Positions 6,855 to 12,372 of a stretch of DNA of 12,372 bases are shown one piece after another. The translations under genes were made by a program, and so were the position numbers. Origin of the DNA: Acidobacteriota bacterium. Lineage in GTDB: Bacteria; Acidobacteriota; Terriglobia; Acidiferrales; UBA7541. The stretch lies in the NCBI GenBank assembly GCA_003224195.1, contig QHYP01000152.1, positions 1-12,372 on the forward strand, in the 5' to 3' direction. The notes below the pieces were generated by a model. It saw only the letters and a list, made by a program, of their open reading frames with translations, was not told the origin of the DNA and made no database searches. Numbering within the stretch: position 1 is the first letter of the stretch; the number at the start of each line of letters is the position of its first letter.

Positions 6855-9233
6855 GTGCGCTTTCTGACCCCAACCGAGAACAAGCGTTTCAACGAGCTGG
6901 TGGGCTTTCTGTGCGTCACGCTGGCCGTGCTCACCGCGCTCGCGCTGATTTCCTATTCGCCGCGCGACCCGGCTTTGAATGTCTCTGCCTCGCCATTCAG
7001 CGAGCGCGCAACGCAGAACTGGATCGGTCCCGCCGGGGCGTACAGCTCTGACCTGCTCTTTCAATGCTTCGGCTATGCGGCCTTTCTGCTCCCCGTGGCG
7101 CTTGCCATTCTCGGTTGGCGCTGGCTGCGCAGCCAACCGGTGACTTCTCAACTGGCCAAGCTTATCGGCTACGCGCTCATGCTGCTTTCGCTGCCGTCGC
7201 TGCTGTCACTGTGGCACTTGCCCGCTGTCCGCGATGCGGTGCCGGCCGGAGGGCTCGCGGGGTCGCTCATCGCCGGCGGATTGCTCAGCGGCTTCAATTC
7301 CATTGGCGCAAATCTTGTCGGCGTTGCGCTGTTCTTGACGGCTCTGTTCATGACCACGCGCTTCTCTTTTTCCGGGACTCATGCGTGGGCGACTGGTCCG
7401 CGCGGGCCCGTCGGCGCCGCCGGAAAGCTCGGGTTGATCCAGCGAACACAGGCGCGGTGGCGCGCATGGCGGGAAGCCCGACAGCAGGAGCGCATGCGGC
7501 GGCGCATCGAAGCCATCAAGGTGACGGGCCGCCCACCCGTGCAGCAGCAAATCGTCAAGAGCATGTTTGGGTTGGGGGCAAAAGATTGGCCGAAAGACCT
7601 GGATCTGGACGACGAAGACGAAAATGAATCCAGGAAGGAATCCGAGCGCCGGGCCTCGCTGCTTGTCGTGAATCCGGAGAAAACGAAAGGCGCGGCCGGG
7701 CGCAAATCACCTGCCGATCCAAGGATCGCTCGCGGCGCAGCCAGCTACAAGCTGCCATCGCCGGGCCTGCTGCGTCCCGGCGAGCGCAGCGAGAAGTTCG
7801 ACGAGGACGAACTGAAAAACCGCGCTCGCGCCATCGAGCTGAAGTGCGAAGAGTTCGACGTCAAGGGCCGAGTGACGCAGATCAACCCCGGCCCGGTTGT
7901 CACCACGTTTGAATTCAAGCCCGAAGCGGGGATCAAGTACAGCCGCATCACCAGCCTTGCCGACGATCTTTGCCTGGCGCTCCAGGCGGAATCCATCTTG
8001 ATCGAGCGCATTCCGGGTAAATCCACGGTTGGCATCGAGGTGCCCAACCTGCGCCGGCAGACCATCGCCTTGCGCGAAATCATCGAATCGCCGGAGTTCA
8101 TCAACTCACCGAGCCGGCTGACGCTGGCGATGGGCCGCGACCTGCACGGCAACATCCGCGTCACCGATCTGGCGCAGATGCCGCACCTGCTCATCGCCGG
8201 GTCGACCGGAACGGGCAAGAGCGTGTTCATCAACTCGATGCTGATCTCCGTGCTGCTCAAGTCGACGCCCGATGAGGTGAAGCTTGTCCTCATCGACCCC
8301 AAGCGGCTCGAGCTGACGCTCTATGAGAAGATTCCGCACCTGCTCGCGCCCGTCGTGACCGATCCGAAGGTGGCGTCCAATGTCCTGCGCAACGCTACGA
8401 AGGAGATGGAAAAACGCCTTTCGCTCTTGGCGGAGTGCGGCGTCCGCAATATCGATCAGTACAATCGCCAGTTTCAGAAGGGCCAGGCGCTCGGCTTGTT
8501 CGACAATCTCGAGGGCAACGAGATCAAGCCGCTGCCATACATTCTGATCGTGATCGACGAGCTGGCCGATCTGATGATGGTGGATACGAACAACGTCGAG
8601 GAATCCGTCACCCGGCTGGCGCAGATGGCGCGCGCCGTGGGCATTCACCTTCTGCTGGCGACGCAGCGGCCCTCGGTGGACGTCATCACCGGCCTGATCA
8701 AAGCCAACTTCCCTGCCCGCATCTCTTTCCGAGTGGCCAGCAAAGTGGACTCGCGCACGATTCTGGACTCCAATGGGTCGGAATCCCTGCTCGGCAAGGG
8801 CGATATGCTCTATCTGCCGGCGGGCTCGGCGCGGCTGCACCGCATTCACGGGCCGCTCGTTACCGAGGACGAGATCACTTCGGTGTGCGATTTCTGGCGC
8901 AAGCAGGCGCAGGCCAAGTACAACGAAAAACTCCTGGAAGCGCCAAAGGAGGAGAAGGCTGCCGCCGATGAGGAAGAGGATGTGCAGGGCAATGATCCCA
9001 GCGAAGAAGTGGACGACGAGCTCTATCAGGACGCGGTGCGCGTGGTCTGCGAGATGGGTCGCGCGTCCACGTCAACGCTGCAGCGGCGGCTGCGCATCGG
9101 TTACGGCCGCGCCGCGCGGCTCATCGACCTGATGGAAAAGGACGGCATCGTCGGCCCGGCGGACGGAACGCGACCCCGCGAAGTCCTCAAGAAGCGCGAA
9201 TGGATGCGTGATTTCGACGAATCCCTGCACTAA
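6855..9233 (+). CDS. ftsK: DNA translocase FtsK/SpoIIIE
   Basis: FtsK is a septum-anchored, hexameric ATP-driven motor that pumps chromosome ends into daughter cells and helps resolve dimers. The 792-residue product has the full family architecture. N-terminal membrane domain: hydrophobic segments near 15-34, 63-88, 99-120 and 133-168. Cytoplasmic linker: about 185-320, basic then rich in Asp/Glu (DLDLDDEDENE). Motor: alpha domain from about 320, then the beta domain with Walker A GSTGTGKS at 449-456 and Walker B ILIVIDELAD at 563-572, plus LLATQRPSVDVITG, a hallmark of FtsK/SpoIIIE. C-terminus: DNA-reading winged-helix gamma domain at about 722-784 (STLQRRLRIGYGRAARLID). The linker is short, as in most non-enterobacterial FtsK proteins. 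Start is GTG 6855 behind a strong ribosome site. Lying 54 bases after uppP, it may be partly co-transcribed with it. Confidence 0.97.
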   Translation: MRFLTPTENKRFNELVGFLCVTLAVLTALALISYSPRDPALNVSASPFSERATQNWIGPAGAYSSDLLFQCFGYAAFLLPVALAILGWRWLRSQPVTSQLAKLIGYALMLLSLPSLLSLWHLPAVRDAVPAGGLAGSLIAGGLLSGFNSIGANLVGVALFLTALFMTTRFSFSGTHAWATGPRGPVGAAGKLGLIQRTQARWRAWREARQQERMRRRIEAIKVTGRPPVQQQIVKSMFGLGAKDWPKDLDLDDEDENESRKESERRASLLVVNPEKTKGAAGRKSPADPRIARGAASYKLPSPGLLRPGERSEKFDEDELKNRARAIELKCEEFDVKGRVTQINPGPVVTTFEFKPEAGIKYSRITSLADDLCLALQAESILIERIPGKSTVGIEVPNLRRQTIALREIIESPEFINSPSRLTLAMGRDLHGNIRVTDLAQMPHLLIAGSTGTGKSVFINSMLISVLLKSTPDEVKLVLIDPKRLELTLYEKIPHLLAPVVTDPKVASNVLRNATKEMEKRLSLLAECGVRNIDQYNRQFQKGQALGLFDNLEGNEIKPLPYILIVIDELADLMMVDTNNVEESVTRLAQMARAVGIHLLLATQRPSVDVITGLIKANFPARISFRVASKVDSRTILDSNGSESLLGKGDMLYLPAGSARLHRIHGPLVTEDEITSVCDFWRKQAQAKYNEKLLEAPKEEKAAADEEEDVQGNDPSEEVDDELYQDAVRVVCEMGRASTSTLQRRLRIGYGRAARLIDLMEKDGIVGPADGTRPREVLKKREWMRDFDESLH

Positions 9234-9282
9234 ACGCGGCCAAACAAGACGCAAGAACTCCTGCCGACTGGTCTGAGTTGAT

Positions 9283-9311
9283 TTGACACGACTGCGCACG
9301 ACCCCTAGAAT
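9283..9311 (+). promoter_or_regulatory. Sigma-70-type promoter of the tRNA-Phe gene
   Basis: TTGACA at 9283-9288 and TAGAAT at 9306-9311 are separated by exactly 17 bases. The -35 matches the consensus completely and the -10 in five of six positions. The expected start near 9318 leaves about 12 bases of leader before the tRNA at 9330. This is the best-formed promoter in the window. Confidence 0.85.
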
Positions 9312-9329
9312 TTAGAAATTCACTTGTGT

Positions 9330-9404
9330 GCCGGGGTAGCTCACTGGTAGAGCGCCGCCCTGAAAAGGCGGGCGTAGCCAGTTCGATTCTGGCCCCCGGC
9401 ACCA
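9330..9404 (+). tRNA. tRNA-Phe (anticodon GAA), CCA encoded
   Basis: The sequence folds into a complete cloverleaf. The acceptor stem pairs GCCGGGG (9330-9336) with CCCCGGC (9394-9400); the D arm is GCTC/GAGC; the anticodon stem pairs CCGCC (9355-9359) with GGCGG (9367-9371) around the loop CTGAAAA; and the T arm is GCCAG/CTGGC (9377-9381, 9389-9393) around TTCGATT. The anticodon GAA at 9362-9364 reads Phe codons. Discriminator A (9401) and CCA (9402-9404) are encoded. A consensus promoter lies just upstream. The last 16 bases recur at 11858-11873, suggesting that the gene served as an integration target and was restored by the incoming element. Confidence 0.97.
9389..9404 (+). repeat. Direct repeat, left copy (tRNA-Phe 3' end), putative attL
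   Basis: The last 16 bases of the tRNA gene (3' half of the T stem, acceptor strand and CCA) match 11858-11873 at 15 of 16 positions, with the final 12 (CCCCCGGCACCA) identical. tRNA 3' ends are the usual crossover sites of tyrosine recombinases, and in such events the intact tRNA stays at one end of the element, as here. Confidence 0.5.
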
Positions 9405-9427
9405 CCCACGAGTATCATTGTCCCGGA

Positions 9428-9514
9428 ACAGGTCGGGCGCCCTGGTCGCGATCCGAGGCACGAAGAGATTCTTGGCGATTCCCGATTGTTCGCTTGACAT
9501 TAATCCCGACCTGT
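9428..9514. repeat. Perfect 10-base inverted repeat in the tRNA-ThuA gap
   Basis: ACAGGTCGGG at 9428-9437 is the exact reverse complement of CCCGACCTGT at 9505-9514, with 67 bases between the arms. The match nearly extends outward (GGAACAG versus CTGTCC) if one base is skipped. It lies entirely in non-coding DNA just inside the left end of the putative islet. It could be the base of a structured leader RNA, recombinase arm sites, or a degraded element end; nothing decides between these. Confidence 0.55.
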
Positions 9515-9525
9515 CCTTTCCTTGA

Positions 9526-9543
9526 ATGCCGGCTGACCGGCAT
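9526..9543 (+). repeat. Stem-loop just upstream of the ThuA-like gene
   Basis: ATGCCGG (9526-9532) and CCGGCAT (9537-9543) form a perfect 7-base stem with the loop CTGA, ending 23 bases before the ATG at 9567. No T-run follows on the + strand, so it is a poor intrinsic terminator. It could be an operator palindrome or an RNA hairpin in the leader of the downstream gene. Confidence 0.5.
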
Positions 9544-9566
9544 AGCCCTGAATTCGCCGCCGGAAA

Positions 9567-10523
9567 ATGATGTCCAGAGAGAAGATAAGATTGAACAATA
9601 CGGCTGATCGCAGGGAGTTTCTGCGCGCGATTGGCGTGATCAGCTCGGCGCTCACTTTTCCGTCCCGGATTTTCTCGGCGCGCAAGCCGTCCATACTGCT
9701 CTTCACCAAATCTTCCGGGTATGAACACGCGGTCATAAAAAATACGGACGGGAAGCCGAGCGTCGTGGAGGAAGCACTGCGCGGCCTGGGGGCGCGGCAC
9801 GGATTCGAGGTGGCCGCCACGAAGGATGGCAGGATTTTTGATTCGAGCGAGTTTCGGGCGCATGAGGCGCTTTTTTTCTACACGACGGGAGACTTGACGA
9901 AAGCTGGGACGGACGGCCAACCGCCGATGTCGGCGCAGGGGAAGCAAACGTTTTTGGACGCGGTGCGCGACGGGCTCGGCTTTATCGGCACGCATGCCGC
10001 CAGCGACACATTTCATCCGGATCGCAATACTCAGGGCGACGCCGGAGATTCGTCGAAGCGGGAGACTGAACAGGGCGAGCAGAGCGAACCGTACTTGCGA
10101 ATGCTGGGCGGCGAGTTTTTCGCACACGGAAAGATTCAGCCTGCAAATCTGATTGTAAACGACGCGAGCTTTCCGGGAGTCACGGCACCTCCGCAGAACT
10201 TAAATGAGGAATGGTATTCGCTGAAAAAACTTATTCCGGATATGCACGTGATTCTGACGGTGGATACCGCCGGGATGAAAGGAGAGCCTTATCAGAGGCC
10301 TCCTTACCCGATAACCTGGGCGCGCCAGCAGGGCAAAGGTCGAGCTTTTTACACGGCGATGGGACATCTGCCGGAAACCTGGGAGAACGAATTTTTTCTG
10401 AGCTTGGTCGCCGGGGGGATTGCTTGGGCCATGGGGCACGCGAAAGCAAGCATCGATGCCAACATCGCCAAAGTTGCTCCAGGTTACGCGCAAATTCCGG
10501 TCTTAACGCCGGCCAAGCAATAG
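9567..10523 (+). CDS. ThuA-domain protein with Tat-type signal
   Basis: A 318-residue protein of the ThuA-like family (PF06283), which has a class-I-glutamine-amidotransferase-like fold and is named after a trehalose-utilisation gene; its biochemical activity is poorly defined. An N-terminal twin-arginine signal is visible: ADRREFLRAIG at residues 13-23, then a hydrophobic stretch and a probable cut near IFSA (35-38), so the protein is predicted to be exported folded. The ThuA core starts at PSILLFTKSSGYEHAV. Key stretches are ALFFYTTGDL (101-110), the diagnostic GFIGTHAASDTFH (138-150), LGGEFFAHGKI (180-190), and a late ITWARQQGKGRAFYTAMGH block typical of the family. ATG 9567 or 9570 may be the start; the ribosome site is weak. 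It is followed after 70 bases by another Tat-exported sugar-type oxidoreductase, a common pairing in Acidobacteriota and Planctomycetota. Substrate unknown. Confidence 0.88.
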   Translation: MMSREKIRLNNTADRREFLRAIGVISSALTFPSRIFSARKPSILLFTKSSGYEHAVIKNTDGKPSVVEEALRGLGARHGFEVAATKDGRIFDSSEFRAHEALFFYTTGDLTKAGTDGQPPMSAQGKQTFLDAVRDGLGFIGTHAASDTFHPDRNTQGDAGDSSKRETEQGEQSEPYLRMLGGEFFAHGKIQPANLIVNDASFPGVTAPPQNLNEEWYSLKKLIPDMHVILTVDTAGMKGEPYQRPPYPITWARQQGKGRAFYTAMGHLPETWENEFFLSLVAGGIAWAMGHAKASIDANIAKVAPGYAQIPVLTPAKQ

Positions 10524-10593
10524 CGGCAGCTTCCTCGCGCGCGTGGATTTGCAAACCCGATTTTTGTAGACTACTGCCGGTTGGAGGCGTGCC

Positions 10594-11842
10594 ATGAGCA
10601 TAAGCCGAAGAGATTTCGTCAAGGATACTACGATTGCCGCGGTCGGAACGGGTGTGGCGCTGTCGGTAGGTCCCTTCTCGCGCGGAGTGCTGGGTGCTAA
10701 CGAGAAGATTGTCGTCGGTGTAATCGGCTGCGGCGGCCAGGGCCGCTGGAATATGCGCGATTTTCGTCGTCAACCGGAGGTGGCAATCGCCGCCGTTTGC
10801 GATGTCTATGACGCAAACCTTCAGCAGGCCGTCGAGATGACCGATGGGAAGGCAACCGCGTATAAAGACTTTCGCAAGCTGCTCGAACGCAAGGATATCG
10901 ATGCAGTGATTATCGCGACGCCGGACCACTGGCACGCGCTGCCTGCCATTTACGCTTGTGAGGCGGGCAAGGACGTGTACGTCGAAAAACCGCTCTCGCA
11001 CACAATCCAGGAAGGACGCAGAATGGTCGACGCGGCGCGGCGCAATAATCGGGTTGTGCAAGTCGGCACGCAGCAACGCTCCGGTTCGCACTTCCAGCGC
11101 GCGGTCGAGCTCGTCCGCAGCGGCAAACTGGGTAAAGTCAGCTTCGTGCGAACATGGAACTACAGCAACCAGTTTCCGCAAGGGATGGCCAGTCCGCCGG
11201 ATACGGATCCCCTCCCAGGGCTGGATTGGGACATGTGGCTCGGCCCGGCGCCGTATGTCCACTACAATCGCAACCGCTGTCTCTCTAATTTCCGCTGGTT
11301 CTGGGATTATGCAGGCGGGATGTTGACCGATTGGGGCACGCATCTGATAGACATCGTCCACTGGGCAATGGATGTAGATGCGCCAACGGCCGTTTTCGCT
11401 GCGGGCGGCAAGAACTACATTCAGGACAACCGCGAGACCCCGGACAATCTGGAAGTCCTTTATGAATACCCCGGCTTCCTCATGAACTACTCCAATCGCA
11501 TCCTCAACAATCACGGGATCGACGGACACTCCTACGGCATACAATTTCAAGGGACGGAGGGCACGCTCTTTGTCGATCGCTCCGGTTTCGAGTTGAGGCG
11601 AAGGTTCGGCGCAACATTTGCCGCACGTCCGGAATTTCCTGGATTGCGTCAAGTCGCGTCAAAAGCCCGCCTCCGACATTGAAATCGGGCACCGCTCCAC
11701 GAGCGCTTCCCTGCTCGGGAATATCTCCCTGAAGGTCAAGCAGAGGATCGAGTGGGACGGAAAAAAGGAACGGATTCTCGGGAACGTCGAGGCCGATAAG
11801 CTTCTCAGTAAGCAATATCGAAGCCCCTGGAAACTTGCTTGA
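10594..11842 (+). pseudogene. Tat-exported Gfo/Idh/MocA family oxidoreductase, frameshifted near its 3' end
   Basis: Gfo/Idh/MocA proteins are NAD(P)-dependent enzymes acting mostly on sugars, polyols and their derivatives. GGAGG at 10583-10587 fixes the ATG at 10594. A twin-arginine signal (SISRRDFVKDT, residues 2-12) ends near LGA (33-35). The Rossmann loop is GVIGCGGQG (42-50), the catalytic-site motif EKP is at 131-133, and GGMLTDWGTHLIDIVHW (241-257) carries the substrate-binding Asp/His. The first frame reads normally to FELRR (residue 336) and then gives unrelated sequence to a stop at 11680-11682 (362 residues). The proper C-terminus is in the +1 frame from about 11597: EGSAQHLPHVRNFLDC, then IEIGHRSTSASLLGN and KQYRSPW, stopping at 11840-11842. 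One extra base (or two lost) at about 11594-11612 explains this; the repaired protein would be about 415 residues. It is either a real pseudogene or a sequencing/assembly indel. Confidence 0.87.
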
Positions 11843-11857
11843 AATGATGACCGGGAC

Positions 11858-11873
11858 CTGCCCCCCGGCACCA
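11858..11873 (+). repeat. Direct repeat, right copy of the tRNA-Phe 3' end, putative attR
   Basis: CTGCCCCCCGGCACCA differs from tRNA bases 9389-9404 only at the fourth position (C for G). It lies between the stop codon of the oxidoreductase (11842) and that of the convergent NADH dehydrogenase (11891). Nothing upstream of it resembles the rest of a tRNA, so it is not a decayed second tRNA gene. Its 5' part can also pair with CCGGG at 11851-11855 as a weak hairpin. Confidence 0.5.
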
Positions 11874-11890
11874 TTCTTTCCTCTTACGCG

Positions 11891-12372
11891 TTAGCGGCCG
11901 TCGCCGACGTTTCCCAGCGTGGACGGCTGCGTGACCGAATCCGTGGCGGCCACTCCGGTGATCAGCCGTGCGCCGCGGCTGAAGGTCAAATACTCGAATC
12001 CCCATTGGATGAAAACGAGCACGCGGCTCTGGAATTCCACGATGTACATCAGGTGGACGAACAGCCACACGAGCCACGCGGGCAAGCCCGAAATGTGAAT
12101 CCCGAAGATGTTGGCGATGGCTGCGGCGCGGCCAATGACAGCCATATCGCCTTTGTCGAAATAGCGGAACGGCTTGAGCTGTTTCTCACCCGCGAGACGC
12201 TTGCGGATGGCTTTCGCGGCGTAAGCGCCCCCTTGAATCGCCACCTGCGCGACCCCGGGCAGCGGGCGGCTGTCTTCACGGAATGCCAGTCCAAGATCGC
12301 CGATGACGCAAATCTCCGGAAAGTTCGGCACGGTCAGCTCGGGATTCACTTTGATGCGGCCGCCGCGGTCGG
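11891..12372 (-). CDS. ndh: Type II NADH:quinone dehydrogenase (NDH-2), C-terminal part
   Basis: NDH-2 is a single-subunit, FAD-containing membrane-associated enzyme that oxidises NADH and reduces quinone without pumping protons. The gene runs off the right edge; the minus-strand frame stays open to the end (DRGGRIKVNPELTV at the edge), so the start and the FAD/NAD nucleotide-binding N-terminal half are outside. The visible part has NFPEICVIGDLG, the conserved C-terminal flavin-contacting ICVIGD motif, followed by GVAQVAIQGGAYAAKAI, and then FRYFDKGDMAVIGRAAAIA and the amphipathic or membrane region LPAWLVWLFVHLMYIVEFQSR that anchors the enzyme. This order matches the family end. Its stop codon (complement of 11891-11893) faces the frameshifted oxidoreductase, so the two genes converge with the putative attR between them. 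Confidence 0.93.
   Translation of the reverse strand, partial: DRGGRIKVNPELTVPNFPEICVIGDLGLAFREDSRPLPGVAQVAIQGGAYAAKAIRKRLAGEKQLKPFRYFDKGDMAVIGRAAAIANIFGIHISGLPAWLVWLFVHLMYIVEFQSRVLVFIQWGFEYLTFSRGARLITGVAATDSVTQPSTLGNVGDGR

Larger units (their letters stand above)
9389..11873. mobile_element. Putative tRNA-Phe-integrated cargo islet without an integrase
   Basis: The segment is bounded on the left by the tRNA 3' end and on the right by a same-orientation 16-base copy of it (15/16 identical). Its contents are only the ThuA-like and Gfo/Idh/MocA-like genes plus 162 bases of non-coding DNA with inverted repeats. Right of the second repeat, the chromosome resumes with a convergent NADH dehydrogenase gene whose stop codon is 17 bases away. 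The geometry is what site-specific integration into a tRNA gene leaves behind. No integrase or excisionase gene is visible, so the element would be an immobile remnant or would need to be mobilised in trans. The alternative is chance similarity of a short C/G-rich string. Confidence 0.45.

Noticed and set aside
9187..9405. Minus-strand frame reading VPGARIELATPAFSG, which resembles many database 'hypothetical proteins'
   Set aside because: It is the reverse complement of the tRNA-Phe gene; such entries are well-known spurious translations of tRNA.
9494..9527. TTGACA at 9494-9499 as the -35 of a promoter for the ThuA-like gene
   Set aside because: The hexamer is perfect, but at 16-18 bases downstream there is only TTTCCT-like sequence, and the better TTGAAT lies 22 bases away. 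A promoter cannot be claimed.
9326..9607. Plus-strand frame reading SLVERRPEKAGVASSILAPG across the tRNA
   Set aside because: It is the sense-strand spurious translation of the same tRNA gene and does not represent a protein.
10549..10572. TTGCAA (10549-10554) and TAGACT (10567-10572) as a promoter for the oxidoreductase gene
   Set aside because: The spacing is only 12 bases, too short for a sigma-70 promoter; co-transcription from the ThuA-like gene is as likely.
10231..11652. A 473-codon minus-strand open frame opposite the ThuA-like and oxidoreductase genes
   Set aside because: It spans two unrelated + strand genes and their gap, with no domain and no initiation signal; it is a shadow frame.
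11851..11880. Hairpin CCGGG/CCCGG as a terminator between the convergent genes
   Set aside because: The stem is only five pairs, overlaps the putative attR, and is not followed by a proper T-run on either strand (TTCTTTCC on the plus strand, ATCATTT on the minus strand).

Overview
The window looks like a piece of a GC-rich bacterial chromosome, most likely Acidobacteriota. This is an inference from the gene families and sequence style; no phylogenetic marker here was tested. All genes but the last lie on the + strand. Most of it is ordinary housekeeping DNA, followed by a short cargo segment next to a tRNA gene.

Layout: (1) 1-656, 3' part of an agmatine deiminase gene (polyamine synthesis), cut by the left edge. 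(2) 769-1065, a small GlsB/YeaQ/YmgE-type membrane protein. (3) 1143-2810, ribonuclease J, followed 27 bases later by (4) a TetA-like MFS efflux transporter (2838-4109), closed by a good intrinsic terminator. (5) 4202-5353, a secreted GH5 glycoside hydrolase whose acid/base glutamate segment seems to have been deleted in frame. (6) 5467-5949, a GNAT acetyltransferase, apparently read from a leaderless transcript and in an operon with (7) uppP, undecaprenyl-diphosphatase (5955-6800). (8) 6855-9233, a full-length FtsK/SpoIIIE DNA translocase. (9) 9330-9404, tRNA-Phe(GAA) with encoded CCA, behind a textbook sigma-70 promoter.

Immediately after the tRNA lie two genes for Tat-exported proteins: a ThuA-domain protein (9567-10523) and a Gfo/Idh/MocA-family oxidoreductase (10594-11842) that carries a frameshift near 11597-11612. 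Nineteen bases after the latter, the last 16 bases of the tRNA gene recur with one mismatch, in the same orientation (9389-9404 and 11858-11873). This is the geometry left when an element integrates into a tRNA 3' end. I therefore read 9405-11873 as a small, integrase-less cargo islet, possibly for sugar or polyol use. Beyond it, on the minus strand and facing the islet, is the 3' part of a type II NADH dehydrogenase gene (11891 to the right edge).

The genes serve separate roles: polyamine synthesis, RNA decay, drug efflux, extracellular glycan binding or breakdown, lipid-carrier recycling for peptidoglycan, chromosome segregation, tRNA supply and respiration. No defence system, CRISPR array, prophage or biosynthetic cluster is visible. 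The points most worth checking are the tRNA-flanked islet, the acid/base-less GH5 protein and the frameshifted oxidoreductase.
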